DNA from: Mycobacterium sp. BK086
Lineage (GTDB): Bacteria > Actinomycetota > Actinomycetes > Mycobacteriales > Mycobacteriaceae
Direction: 5' to 3'
DNA length: 64,000 nt
NCBI GenBank assembly: GCA_004362315.1
Contig: SNWL01000008.1
Span: forward strand, 1 to 64,000
Every line of letters starts with the position of its first letter. Position 1 is the first letter of the stretch. The notes under the pieces are model-generated. The model searched no databases, was not told the DNA's origin, and was given only the letters and a program-made list of their open reading frames with translations. This document shows, in pieces, positions 54,448-63,206 of this stretch. A program made the position numbers and the translations under genes.

Positions 54448-54818
54448 TGGCTGCGTCAGATGAAGCACGGACGTTTTTGATTTCGGTGGCCGCCGAGCTG
54501 GCCGGTATGCACGCGCAGACCCTGCGGACGTACGACCGGCTCGGCCTGGTCAGCCCCCGGCGCAGTTCCGGTGGCGGACGGCGCTATTCGGAACGCGATG
54601 TCGAGCTGCTGCGCGAGGTGCAGCGGCTGTCGCAGGACGAGGGCGTCAACCTCGCCGGGATCAAGCGGATCATCGAACTGACCAATCAGGTCGAGGCGCT
54701 GCAGTCCCGCGTCGAGGAGATGATGGGCGAGCTGGAGTCGTTGCGCGCCAACCAGCGTCGTGATCTGGCGGTCGTGCCGAAGAGCACGGCGCTGGTGGTC
54801 TGGAAGCCGCGCCGCTGA
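54447..54818 (+). CDS. hspR: Heat-shock repressor HspR (MerR family)
   Basis: 123 residues. MerR helix-turn-helix with wing: ISVAAELAGMHAQTLRTYDR, then GLVSPRRSSGGGRRYSERDV. A coiled coil for dimerisation follows (VEALQSRVEEMMGELESLR). The last segment KSTALVVWKPRR is conserved in HspR. It binds HAIR sequences, with DnaK as co-repressor, so dnaK-operon and clpB expression rise when DnaK is busy. Both HAIR sites are present in this window. Confidence 0.96.
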   Translation: MAASDEARTFLISVAAELAGMHAQTLRTYDRLGLVSPRRSSGGGRRYSERDVELLREVQRLSQDEGVNLAGIKRIIELTNQVEALQSRVEEMMGELESLRANQRRDLAVVPKSTALVVWKPRR

Positions 54819-54833
54819 GTCGCTTCGGCCTCC

Positions 54834-54885
54834 AACGTCACACCAGAGTGATGTTCGGCGCCGAGCGTGACTCCAGTGTGACGTT
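54834..54885. repeat. 52-base imperfect palindrome after hspR
   Basis: The segment is symmetric about 54859.5: AACGTCACAC at the left end pairs with GTGTGACGTT at the right, with a GGCGCC centre and about 80% of positions matching. It lies between convergent hspR and the epimerase gene. A bidirectional terminator or a protein-binding site is possible. No T-run follows. Confidence 0.6.
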
Positions 54886-54897
54886 CGGTGAGCAAGA

Positions 54898-55800
54898 TCA
54901 GGAAACGCGGACGGTGAACACCGAGACGTCGGGTCGGCCCGGGTCTGCCGCGCGGTGACCACCCGCGCGTAATGCGTTGGTGGGTGCTGTCATCGGCTCG
55001 ATGGCCACCAGATCGTCACTGGCGGGCGCGTAGATCTGCGCCGCCGGGTAACCCTGGTCGTAGACCACATCGATGTGGCGGTCGCCGCCCGTGAGCGTGA
55101 AGACCGCTCCGGGCGGCACCTCGTCGAATCCGTCGTCAAATGTCTTGTCGCCCAGCTTGTCCGAGTATGCGGGCCACTCGTCGGTGAGCCCGGTCGGAAT
55201 GCCCCGCTCGTCCACCGATAGATGGCGAAGCCGTGGCGTCTGCAGCACCCACTCCGATCGCGGCACGCCGGGCAAGACGAAGTACGGGTGGAAGCCGTAG
55301 CACAGCGGCACCGATACCTCCGTCGTCGCCGCGACCGTGGTCGTGACCGCAAGCGTCCGGTCGGCCAGCGTGACATCGAGCGTGAGGACGTGGGGGAACG
55401 GGAAGCTCGCCAGTAAGCCTGGCTTGCTGCCGAAGTCGAGTTCGGCCGTCAACCGGTTCTCGGATTGTTCGGTCACGGCCCAGCCCGGGTAGGCCGACAG
55501 CACGCCGTGAATCGGCAGGCCGTGGTTCTCGGAGTGGACACCGCCTACACCCGCCGTCAGGGTCACCGAGCCGCCGTCCACGCCATATCCGTTGGCACTC
55601 AATCGATTTGCCCACGGGTACAGGATCGGTATGCCCATCGTTTTCGCGTCCGACAGGTAGGCCGCCAGTCCACGGCGTTGGCCCAGGTATTCGACGCCGG
55701 CCTCGGCGAGCGAGGTGCAGATCATGCCCGCCGACGGCACGTACGTGGCGGTCAGTGGTGAGGACGGATCACGCAGAACGACGGACGCAAGCTCGACCAT
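54898..55800 (-). CDS. Aldose 1-epimerase-like sugar mutarotase
   Basis: 300 residues. The galactose-mutarotase fold is visible: YPWANRLSANGYGVDGG, HGLPIHGVLS with an active-site His, LCYGFHPYFVLPG with the second His, and VAIEPMTAPTNAL with the catalytic Glu. It likely interconverts sugar anomers, perhaps glucose-6-phosphate-like. The end lies 13 bases from the palindrome. It probably shares a promoter only with itself; the next minus-strand gene (84 residues) stops nine bases upstream of its start. Confidence 0.87.
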   Translation of the reverse strand: MVELASVVLRDPSSPLTATYVPSAGMICTSLAEAGVEYLGQRRGLAAYLSDAKTMGIPILYPWANRLSANGYGVDGGSVTLTAGVGGVHSENHGLPIHGVLSAYPGWAVTEQSENRLTAELDFGSKPGLLASFPFPHVLTLDVTLADRTLAVTTTVAATTEVSVPLCYGFHPYFVLPGVPRSEWVLQTPRLRHLSVDERGIPTGLTDEWPAYSDKLGDKTFDDGFDEVPPGAVFTLTGGDRHIDVVYDQGYPAAQIYAPASDDLVAIEPMTAPTNALRAGGHRAADPGRPDVSVFTVRVS

Positions 55801-55809
55801 CGTCGGAGT

Positions 55810-56064
55810 TTAGCGGTGCAGCGGAGACAGAATTCCGTCGCGGCGAGCCCGACTCAGATTGGCCATCACCCGGTCCACCACTGTTGCGTAAGCGGCACCG
55901 TTGTTCAGGATGTCGTCACGATCTTGGTGGTGCAGGTAGGTGTCGAGTCGGCGTTCCAGGGACCAATCCCAATAGGTTCGTCCGGTGTACGGAGAGCAGA
56001 GAAACTCCCATGCGATGGAGTCGAGTTCGCGAGCGTCGGTCTTGACCGGACCGGCAGACGTCAT
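55810..56064 (-). CDS. Conserved 84-residue hypothetical protein
   Basis: A short protein with TDARELDSIAWEFLCSPYTG, then YWDWSLERRLDTYLHHQDRD and NLSRARRDGILSPL, probably all-helical and cytosolic. No membrane segment. I recognise it as the kind of small mycobacterial conserved protein annotated only as hypothetical. It is upstream of the epimerase gene on the same strand, nine bases apart, so co-expression is likely. Confidence 0.75.
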   Translation of the reverse strand: MTSAGPVKTDARELDSIAWEFLCSPYTGRTYWDWSLERRLDTYLHHQDRDDILNNGAAYATVVDRVMANLSRARRDGILSPLHR

Positions 56065-56134
56065 CTCAGCCCCTCACTGCCACCCCCCTCACGCCATGTT
56101 CGTCGCATTCACCGCCGATGGGAAGAGGCAAATT

Positions 56135-57307
56135 TCAGACGGGGTCGTGCTGGATGCGCTCGGGCGGCGCGCCCTTGGCGACGAGCGCGTCGTAGGTGGC
56201 TCGCACCATCGCGGGGCCGCCGCAGATCAGGATCTGGCGATCGCCCCACGCGCCGTACTTGGTCACCACATCGGGCAGTCGCCCGGTCTGGCGCACGTGC
56301 AGGCCGCGCGGTGGCTGGACGTCGGGATAGTCGGCGGCCCACGGCGGGTCACCGGCGTACTCCGACACCGGGGACACCGACAGCCACGGGTTGGAGGCCG
56401 CGATTTCCCACAGTGTCCGCAGGTCGTAGAGCTCGCAGGGGTACCGGGCGCCGTAGAACAGGTGCACCCGAGGGTTCTCCCCGAACCGGCACATGTCCAT
56501 GATCAGCGCGCGTAGCGGCGCCAGCCCGGTGCTGCCGGCCACCATCAGCACGTCCTCACCGGCGCGATCCACCTCCATCGCGCCGTGGGGACTGGACAGG
56601 CGCCACCGGTCGCCGGGCCGGGTCTCGGCCACCATCGCATTGCTGACCATGCCGCCGGACACGGCGCGCACGTGGAACTCGATGAGGCCGTCCGGATCGG
56701 CAGGCATGGCCGGGGACAGAAATCGCCAGCGCCGTGGCCATTGGGGAATCTGGACGTTGACGTACTGCCCGGGGTGATAACTCATCGGCCGGTCCAGGTG
56801 CAGGCGGACGACGGCGATATCGCGCGACACCCGGTGATGTTCCAAGACGGTGCCGTCCCACCAGGCGGGGCCGTCCTCGGCGTCGGCGGCACCGGCCATG
56901 ATGCCGGTGATCAGGTTGATGGCCTGCACCGCGGCATCGTCGACCGCGCCGGTCCAGCGGTCGATCAGATGGCTGCGCATCGTGGAGTACCAGGCCTGCC
57001 GCATGGTGTCGTAATGCCGTTCGGTGACACCGTATTTGCGGTGGTCGCGTCCCAGCTGCGCAAGGAAGGCCACCGGTTCCTGGGCGCGCTGCGCGACGAA
57101 TTCGCCGAACACCCAGTGCATGGCCTGGCCGAACGCGCTGCGTTGGGGTGCCAGCTCGGGCGGAAAGAGATCACGCACTTCACTGTCGAGGGCGAACCAC
57201 CGGGTGTAGATGCGGCGCAGCAGTTCCTCGGAGTCGGCCTCGGCGGCACCCGAATTCTCGAAGGCAGCCTGGAGCACGCGAAGCGCGTCACGATCCTCCA
57301 GGCCCAC
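56135..57307 (-). CDS. Type II flavohemoglobin-like protein (Rv0385 type)
   Basis: 390 residues. A globin domain (1-145) has a His in LGRDHRKYGVTERHYD (H89 or H98 as heme ligand), followed by an FNR-like FAD domain with SYHPGQYVNV and an NAD-like domain with VAGSTGLAPLRAL. The FAD motif RxYS reads RFLS (195-198), a change typical of mycobacterial type II flavohemoglobins, which bind FAD differently and were reported to oxidise D-lactate. Length equals Rv0385, which likewise lies near clpB. Nitric oxide removal is not assured. Confidence 0.86.
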   Translation of the reverse strand: MGLEDRDALRVLQAAFENSGAAEADSEELLRRIYTRWFALDSEVRDLFPPELAPQRSAFGQAMHWVFGEFVAQRAQEPVAFLAQLGRDHRKYGVTERHYDTMRQAWYSTMRSHLIDRWTGAVDDAAVQAINLITGIMAGAADAEDGPAWWDGTVLEHHRVSRDIAVVRLHLDRPMSYHPGQYVNVQIPQWPRRWRFLSPAMPADPDGLIEFHVRAVSGGMVSNAMVAETRPGDRWRLSSPHGAMEVDRAGEDVLMVAGSTGLAPLRALIMDMCRFGENPRVHLFYGARYPCELYDLRTLWEIAASNPWLSVSPVSEYAGDPPWAADYPDVQPPRGLHVRQTGRLPDVVTKYGAWGDRQILICGGPAMVRATYDALVAKGAPPERIQHDPV

Positions 57308-57330
57308 GGCCGCGATCTTAGGCCGGTCGG

Positions 57331-57999
57331 CTAGAGGCCGTGAATGCCCTTGTACAGCACCATGGCGCCGATGACGATCAGGATCACGGCGACCAGCGTC
57401 GCGTGCTGGGCTTCCATCCAGTTCTTCAGTTTGGTCAGCGGTTCATCGAGCTTCTCGCCCGCCACCAGATAAGCCAGCACCGGCAGTGCCACCGACGACG
57501 CCGCCACCGCGGTGAACACCACGTCGGCGGTCCAGGCCCCGGTGGTGCCCAGCCCTGCCGAGCCGATCGCCAGACCCGCCGCCGCACACATGAACAGGAC
57601 CTTGGGATTGATGACCACCAGCACCACTGCGGTGGCGAAGGCGCGTCCCGGGCCGATGGTGGTCATGGATTTCAGCCAGCCCGGGGTGTGTGCCGACTTC
57701 TTGCGGGTGAACCACCGATACAGCCCGAACACGATCAGGGCCGCACCGATCGCGATGCGGACATACGGTGCCCACGTCGGCTGCTTGCTGAGCCCACCCA
57801 AGGCATCGGACACCAGCACGAACCCCGCCGTCAGCCCGGCGATACCCAGCACCCAGCCCAGCAGGAACGCGATGCTGGTGGGCCGCGGGGAGGGCGTGTG
57901 CAGCATGAGAATGCCCGGAATGATCGACAGCGGGGACAACGTGATGACGAGCGCCAGCGGGATCAGTTCGACCAATTCCGAACCCAGACTGGTCGTCAC
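57331..57999 (-). CDS. GAP-family membrane protein
   Basis: 222 residues from the GTG at 57999, with AGGAGG upstream. Six helices: IPLALVITLSPLSIIPGI, SIAFLLGWVLGIAGLTAG, IAIGAALIVFGLYRWF, VVLVVINPKVLFMCAAAG, VVFTAVAASSVALPVLAYL and LVAVILIVIGAMVLYKG. The pattern and length fit GAP (glycopeptidolipid-addressing) proteins needed for lipid export in mycobacteria. It follows nothing closely on its strand, while a Thr-rich single-helix protein lies divergent. Paralogue of the gene at 42175. Confidence 0.87.
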   Translation of the reverse strand: MTTSLGSELVELIPLALVITLSPLSIIPGILMLHTPSPRPTSIAFLLGWVLGIAGLTAGFVLVSDALGGLSKQPTWAPYVRIAIGAALIVFGLYRWFTRKKSAHTPGWLKSMTTIGPGRAFATAVVLVVINPKVLFMCAAAGLAIGSAGLGTTGAWTADVVFTAVAASSVALPVLAYLVAGEKLDEPLTKLKNWMEAQHATLVAVILIVIGAMVLYKGIHGL

Positions 58000-58060
58000 A
58001 GGTGCCTCCTGGCGATAGTCGGACAACGTGCGGCCACGGCTGACCGTACTATCTCTGCCC

Positions 58061-58477
58061 GTGGGCAAGGATGCCGACGAAGAAAAGGGTGACGACGGCC
58101 ACGACGGCCAGCAGAACACCTTGATCTACGTCTCCGGGGTCGCAGCGGTAGTGCTGCTGGTGATATTGGTCTGGGCGGTCATGGACACCGCGGACAGCTC
58201 GCAGCGTCCCGATGCTCCGGCGACGTACGCACCGAACACGTACACCACGACCACGACCACCTCTCGTAAGACGTCCACGACGTCGCGGACCACATCGACG
58301 CGGATCTCGACCACCGATATGAACCCCACCTCCGGGTCCTCGACGACGACGTCGCCGTCTGAGACCACCGGTGAGGAGACGAGCCCGCCGGAGACGGACT
58401 CCTCCACTCCCACGACGACGGTGACCATGACCAACCCGTACGCGACGACATCCGCGCCGAACGCCGGGCGCACCTAG
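58061..58477 (+). CDS. Thr/Ser-rich single-helix membrane protein
   Basis: 138 residues from a GTG at 58061. An acidic start (GKDADEEKGDDGHDGQQN) precedes one helix (LIYVSGVAAVVLLVILVWAV) and a tail of about 90 residues mostly Thr, Ser and Pro. The overall plan matches the tailed proteins of the ini locus, but the PWY(R/K) motif is absent. The tail is likely outside. Five bases separate it from the next gene. Function unknown. Confidence 0.72.
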   Translation: MGKDADEEKGDDGHDGQQNTLIYVSGVAAVVLLVILVWAVMDTADSSQRPDAPATYAPNTYTTTTTTSRKTSTTSRTTSTRISTTDMNPTSGSSTTTSPSETTGEETSPPETDSSTPTTTVTMTNPYATTSAPNAGRT

Positions 58478-58482
58478 GCCTT

Positions 58483-59428
58483 ATGACCGCGGCGACCGTC
58501 GTCACCATCTTTCATCCGGCCGGCGATCCCGCCGACTTCGTCGCATGGGCGGACGAATTGCGTTCCAGTGCAGCCGATTCGACAGACTTCCGGATCTCCG
58601 TCTTGGACAACCAGCACCTGGATTGGGGTATCGCGGTCACGTTCGCCTCTGCGCGTGCACTGCACCAGTGGCTGGACAGCACGGATCGCCGGCACTTGCT
58701 CGGTGCGGGTGTGCAACGCGGAATTCTATGTGCCACATCGGATATGGTGATCGGCGACGACGGTGGAGTGCCTGCCGGGGTCGGGGTCTTCCGGCACAGC
58801 GTGGCGCGGCATCGCGCCGACGAATTCGTGGCGGCCGAGGCGGTGCTGGCCGAGGTGAGTGCGCAGTTCAGTGGATTCGAAGGGGTCTGCACCTTTCCTG
58901 CGCCAAACGGCGGAGAAGCATTCGCGGTGCTGCGGTTTCGCACCGAGCACCAGTTGGTGTCGTGGCTGGAGTCCCCCCAGCGGTTGGCCGCGCTCGGACC
59001 GCTGCGGTCGAGCTTGACCCGGGAATTCTCGCGGGTGTCCTCGACGACGACCTTCGGCAGCACGGTGCGCACCGAGAACGGCCACACCGCGGTCACCCCC
59101 GACTGGAAGACCGCGATGCTGATCCTGTTGGTGCTCTACCCGACGGTGATGCTTGTGGTCGCGGTTCCTCGGTCCTACGATCGACAGCCTCGGCGCGCCG
59201 CCCTGGTTGTCGATGTGGGTGAGTCAGGTCGTCAGCGTCGCGGCACTGCAATGGGCGCTGATGCCATGGGCCGGAAGGCTATTCCGGCGCTGGCTCGATC
59301 CGATCGACGGCGCGGGGATCCGCATCAGCATCCTGGGTGGTGGGGTGCTGGTGATCGGCTACCTGGTGACGCTGGCTGTGTTCGCGCTCGTGCCGTGGCT
59401 GCAGTATTGGGACTACTCCAGTCGCTGA
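58483..59428 (+). pseudogene. Frameshifted monooxygenase-like protein with C-terminal helices
   Basis: Frame one gives about 226 residues with two ABM-like ferredoxin-fold halves (ATVVTIFHPAGDPADFVAWA and VGVFRHSVARHRADEFVAAE) and the start of a membrane helix (AMLILLVLYPTVMLVV), then degenerates. From about 59152 frame three continues naturally: WSRFLGPTIDSLG, VSQVVSVAALQWALMPWAGR, GGGVLVIGYLVTLAVFALV, ending at 59428. A +1 shift near 59152 restores one protein of about 314 residues. It is either a real inactivating shift or a sequencing error. The intact protein would be a membrane-linked antibiotic-biosynthesis-monooxygenase-type protein. Confidence 0.78.
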
Positions 59429-59469
59429 GTGGATCAGTAAGGGCGGGTTGACCTTTCATCGGCCGACGG

Positions 59470-59778
59470 TCAGCCGGGTTTTCGCCGCAACATCCAGGCC
59501 GGCACCCAGTGCGTGACCGCCTTCCCGCGGGATCCGTACGCGATCTCGTAGGTCACCAACCCCCACCAGTCGCCCTGCTCGCAGATGCCCCAGCAGCTCA
59601 GGGTGCCGGTGACGACCTTGTGCATTTGCAGACCGTGCGGATGGTAGCGCCCTGAGCGATGGGGTTCGCGAGGGAACAACACCGTGAGGTCGATCAGGAC
59701 CGGGATCGGGGGGCGGACCACGCGGAACGGCTCCCGGACCGGCTGCCCGGTGTAGCCGATCGACACCCGGTCCACCAT
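59470..59778 (-). CDS. Conserved 102-residue hypothetical protein
   Basis: A protein beginning VDRVSIGYTGQPVREPFRV with a basic Pro-rich middle and a Trp-rich end (CWGICEQGDWWGLVTYEIAY, then VTHWVPAWMLRRKPG). No membrane helix or signal. It resembles small mycobacterial hypothetical proteins next to clpB. Divergent from clpB, sharing the 59779-59975 interval that contains the HAIR operator; no function is proposed. Confidence 0.68.
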   Translation of the reverse strand: MVDRVSIGYTGQPVREPFRVVRPPIPVLIDLTVLFPREPHRSGRYHPHGLQMHKVVTGTLSCWGICEQGDWWGLVTYEIAYGSRGKAVTHWVPAWMLRRKPG

Positions 59779-59869
59779 CGTTCGATCATATGTTCGAAGA
59801 TGGCTGAGCGGGAGATGCCTCGAAACCGGGGCCCAAAGTCCCTCGCGAAAACTGTTCAGAAAAGTTTAA

Positions 59870-59890
59870 GTTGAGCGGAACAGACTCAAC
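59870..59890. promoter_or_regulatory. HAIR operator for HspR before clpB
   Basis: GTTGAGC, seven bases, ACTCAAC matches the HspR site with two changes in the left arm, 85 bases from the clpB GTG. The spacer and position mirror the dnaK site, so the two transcripts should respond together. Confidence 0.88.
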
Positions 59891-59975
59891 CTTGACGACG
59901 TTGAAAAAGCCGACAAGCATTTTGCCGTGCCCTGCCGACTACTCGCGGGCACGGCCTGACCGAAAGTGAGGTGTC

Positions 59976-62522
59976 GTGGATTCTTTCAACCCGACGACCA
60001 AGACTCAGGCGGCACTGACCGCCGCGTTGCAGGCTGCCAGTGCGGCCGGCAACCCGGAGATCAGGCCCGCCCACCTGCTGTTGGCGCTGCTCACGCAGGC
60101 TGATGGCATTGCTGCGCCATTGCTCGAGGCTGTCGGTGTCGATCCCGCCACCATCCGCACCGAGGCGCAACGCCTGGTCGACCGGCTGCCGTCGAGCAGC
60201 GGTGCGACCTCGCAACCGCAGCTGTCCCGCGAGTCGCTGGCGGCCATCACCGCCGCCCAGCAGCTGGCGACCGAGATGGACGACGAATACGTCTCTACCG
60301 AGCACCTGATGGTCGGCCTGGCCACCGGTGACTCCGACACGGCCAAGCTGCTGACCGGTCATGGCGCGTCCCCGCAGGCTCTGCGCGACGCGTTCGTGAA
60401 GGTCCGCGGCAGCGCCCGGGTGACCAGCCCGGATCCCGAGGCCAGCTACCAGGCGCTGGAGAAGTACTCCACCGATCTGACCGCGCGCGCTCGGGAGGGC
60501 AAGCTCGACCCGGTCATCGGGCGCGACAACGAGATTCGTCGTGTCATCCAGGTGCTGAGCCGTCGCACCAAGAACAACCCCGTTCTGATCGGTGAGCCCG
60601 GTGTCGGCAAGACCGCGATCGTGGAGGGCCTGGCCCAGCGGATCATCGACGGCGACGTGCCCGAGAGCCTGCGCGGCAAGACCGTCATCTCGCTGGATCT
60701 CGGCTCGATGGTCGCCGGTGCCAAGTACCGCGGTGAATTCGAGGAGCGGCTCAAGGCCGTCCTCGACGACATCAAGAACTCGGCCGGGCAGATCATCACG
60801 TTCATCGACGAACTGCACACCATCGTCGGCGCCGGTGCCACCGGCGAGGGCGCGATGGACGCCGGTAACATGATCAAGCCGATGCTGGCCCGCGGCGAGC
60901 TGCGGCTGGTCGGTGCGACCACCCTCGACGAGTACCGCAAGTACATCGAGAAGGACGCCGCCCTGGAGCGCCGCTTCCAGCAGGTGCTGGTCGGCGAACC
61001 GTCGGTGGAGGACACCGTCGGCATCCTGCGCGGCCTCAAGGACCGCTACGAGGTGCACCACGGCGTGCAGATCACCGACTCGGCTCTGGTCGCGGCGGCC
61101 ACACTGTCCGACCGCTACATCACCAGCCGGTTCCTGCCGGACAAGGCCATCGACCTGGTCGACGAGGCCGCGTCACGGTTGCGGATGGAGATCGACTCGC
61201 GGCCTGTCGAGGTCGACGAGGTCGAGCGGTTGGTACGCCGGCTCGAGATCGAGGAGATGGCGCTCGCCAAGGAAGAAGACGCCGCCTCCAAAGACCGCCT
61301 CGAGAAGCTGCGTGCCGAGCTGGCGGACCTGAAGGAGAAGCTGGCCGAGCTGACCACCCGGTGGCAGAACGAGAAGAACGCCATCGACATCGTGCGTGAG
61401 TTCAAGGAGCAGCTCGAGGTGCTGCGCGGCGAGGCCGATCGGGCCGAGCGCGACGGCGACCTGGCCAAGGCCGCCGAGCTGCGGTACGGCCGCATCCCCG
61501 AGGTCGAGAAGAAGCTCGACGCTGCGCTGCCACAGGCCGAGGCCCGCGAGGCCGTCATGCTCAAGGAGCAGGTCGGCCCCGACGACATCGCCGACGTCGT
61601 GTCGGCGTGGACCGGCATCCCCGCCGGCCGGATGCTCGAAGGCGAGACCGCCAAGCTGCTGCGCATGGAGGAGGAGCTGGGCCGACGGGTCGTTGGCCAA
61701 AAGAGCGCCGTCCAAGCGGTATCCGATGCGGTTCGTCGTTCGCGTGCCGGCGTCGCAGATCCCAATCGGCCGACAGGCTCGTTCCTGTTCCTCGGTCCGA
61801 CCGGTGTCGGTAAGACCGAGCTGGCCAAGGCGCTCGCCGACTTCTTGTTCGACGACGAGCGGGCCATGGTCCGCATCGACATGAGCGAGTACGGCGAGAA
61901 GCATTCGGTGGCAAGGCTTGTCGGTGCCCCGCCGGGATACATCGGCTACGACCAGGGCGGTCAGCTGACCGAGGCGGTGCGCCGTCGCCCGTACACGGTG
62001 GTGCTGTTCGACGAGGTCGAGAAGGCTCACCCGGACGTGTTCGACGTACTGCTGCAGGTTCTCGATGAAGGACGGCTGACCGATGGTCAGGGCCGCACGG
62101 TCGACTTCCGCAACACCATCCTCATCCTGACCTCCAACCTGGGGTCGGGCGGCACCGAGGAGCAGGTGATGGCGGCGGTGCGCGCGGCCTTCAAGCCGGA
62201 GTTCATCAACCGTCTCGACGATGTGCTCATCTTCGACGCGCTGAACCCCGACGAACTGGTCCAGATCGTGGATATCCAACTGGCACAGCTGCAGAAGCGG
62301 CTGTCCCAGCGTCGCCTGGAATTGCAGGTGTCGCTCGAAGCCAAGCAGTGGCTCGCCGACCGCGGGTTCGACCCGCTCTACGGTGCTCGGCCGCTGCGGC
62401 GGCTGGTGCAGCAGGCCATCGGCGATCAGCTGGCCAAGCTGTTGCTCGCCGGTGAGGTGCACGATGGTGACGTCGTGCCGGTCAATGTGGCTCCGGACGG
62501 CGAATCGCTGGTTCTGGGCTGA
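59976..62522 (+). CDS. clpB: Disaggregase ClpB
   Basis: 848 residues from a GTG. An N-terminal Clp repeat domain (1-150) precedes AAA-1 with Walker A GEPGVGKT near 206, a coiled-coil M domain (about 400-525, [18 protein letters not shown]) and AAA-2 with GPTGVGKT near 608. As Hsp100 it extracts aggregated proteins together with DnaK, so its shared HAIR control with dnaK makes sense. The gene ends in a strong hairpin before a convergent TetR gene. Confidence 0.97.
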   Translation: MDSFNPTTKTQAALTAALQAASAAGNPEIRPAHLLLALLTQADGIAAPLLEAVGVDPATIRTEAQRLVDRLPSSSGATSQPQLSRESLAAITAAQQLATEMDDEYVSTEHLMVGLATGDSDTAKLLTGHGASPQALRDAFVKVRGSARVTSPDPEASYQALEKYSTDLTARAREGKLDPVIGRDNEIRRVIQVLSRRTKNNPVLIGEPGVGKTAIVEGLAQRIIDGDVPESLRGKTVISLDLGSMVAGAKYRGEFEERLKAVLDDIKNSAGQIITFIDELHTIVGAGATGEGAMDAGNMIKPMLARGELRLVGATTLDEYRKYIEKDAALERRFQQVLVGEPSVEDTVGILRGLKDRYEVHHGVQITDSALVAAATLSDRYITSRFLPDKAIDLVDEAASRLRMEIDSRPVEVDEVERLVRRLEIEEMALAKEEDAASKDRLEKLRAELADLKEKLAELTTRWQNEKNAIDIVREFKEQLEVLRGEADRAERDGDLAKAAELRYGRIPEVEKKLDAALPQAEAREAVMLKEQVGPDDIADVVSAWTGIPAGRMLEGETAKLLRMEEELGRRVVGQKSAVQAVSDAVRRSRAGVADPNRPTGSFLFLGPTGVGKTELAKALADFLFDDERAMVRIDMSEYGEKHSVARLVGAPPGYIGYDQGGQLTEAVRRRPYTVVLFDEVEKAHPDVFDVLLQVLDEGRLTDGQGRTVDFRNTILILTSNLGSGGTEEQVMAAVRAAFKPEFINRLDDVLIFDALNPDELVQIVDIQLAQLQKRLSQRRLELQVSLEAKQWLADRGFDPLYGARPLRRLVQQAIGDQLAKLLLAGEVHDGDVVPVNVAPDGESLVLG

Positions 62523-62533
62523 GTGCCCGATGC

Positions 62534-62566
62534 AAGGGTCCCCGCACGAAAAGTGCGGGGACCCTT
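62534..62566. terminator. Bidirectional hairpin between clpB and tetR
   Basis: AAGGGTCCCCGCAC (62534-62547) and GTGCGGGGACCCTT (62553-62566) form a perfect 14-bp stem with a GAAAA loop, ending five bases before the convergent TetR stop. It can serve both transcripts. Confidence 0.9.
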
Positions 62567-62570
62567 TGCG

Positions 62571-63125
62571 TTAGGCGTCGGGTAGGCCCAGCGCGGCGAG
62601 CGCGCCGGTGACCGTCGCCTCGCGCAACCGGCGCGGCGGGCTGTCCGGAAATTGCAGGCAGCAATCCTGTAGTCCGCCGAAGGCGATGACGCCTCGCGCC
62701 GATTGTTCCAGCGTTGGTCGTCGGCCGAACACCAACGTGCACAAGCGTTCTCGCCAGGCCAAGAGCTTGTCGATCAGTCCCAGATCGGCCAGGGTGCTGA
62801 GCTCGGTGACGATCAGCAGCAGGTCCGCGCGATGCCGGTAATGAAAGTCGAAGTACCCCTCGAGTAGCGCACGCGGGGTGGCCGGATCTGTCGCGGCACG
62901 GGCTTCTTGATCGGCCACGAACCGCTCACCCTCGTCGATCAGCGGCTGCAGAATGCTGCGGACCAGATCTTCGCGTGACTTGAAGTGGTAGTAGAGCGCG
63001 GGCTTGGTGATGCCGAGCCGGTCGGCGATGTCTTGGAGGCTCGTCCGCTGGACGCCCTTCTGGCCGAACAGCTCGCGCGCGACGTCCTGGATCCGCTCTC
63101 GGGTCCCTGACGCAGGTCTGCTCAC
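62571..63125 (-). CDS. TetR-family repressor
   Basis: 184 residues. An N-terminal helix-turn-helix (LQDIADRLGITKPALYYHFK) follows the usual helix RERIQDVARELFGQKGVQRT. The C-terminal ligand domain has Cys-Cys (GLQDCCLQF). It is divergent from the FAD monooxygenase gene, with two copies of a 17-bp site between them; TetR regulators commonly repress such a neighbour until a substrate binds. Ligand unknown. Confidence 0.92.
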   Translation of the reverse strand: MSRPASGTRERIQDVARELFGQKGVQRTSLQDIADRLGITKPALYYHFKSREDLVRSILQPLIDEGERFVADQEARAATDPATPRALLEGYFDFHYRHRADLLLIVTELSTLADLGLIDKLLAWRERLCTLVFGRRPTLEQSARGVIAFGGLQDCCLQFPDSPPRRLREATVTGALAALGLPDA

Positions 63126-63141
63126 GTAGCCACCCTAGCTG

Positions 63142-63192
63142 ACCGATCGTTAAGTAAGCTGTATCGTGTGTACTTACCGATCGTTAAGTAAG
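63142..63192. promoter_or_regulatory. Two identical TetR operator copies
   Basis: ACCGATCGTTAAGTAAG occurs at 63142-63158 and again at 63176-63192, 34 bases apart. The second copy extends to CTTACCGATCGTTAAG, nearly symmetric about GATC (14 of 16). They sit between the divergent TetR and monooxygenase starts, so one repressor could control both. Confidence 0.8.
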
Positions 63193-63206
63193 TGAAAGGG
63201 GTCGCC

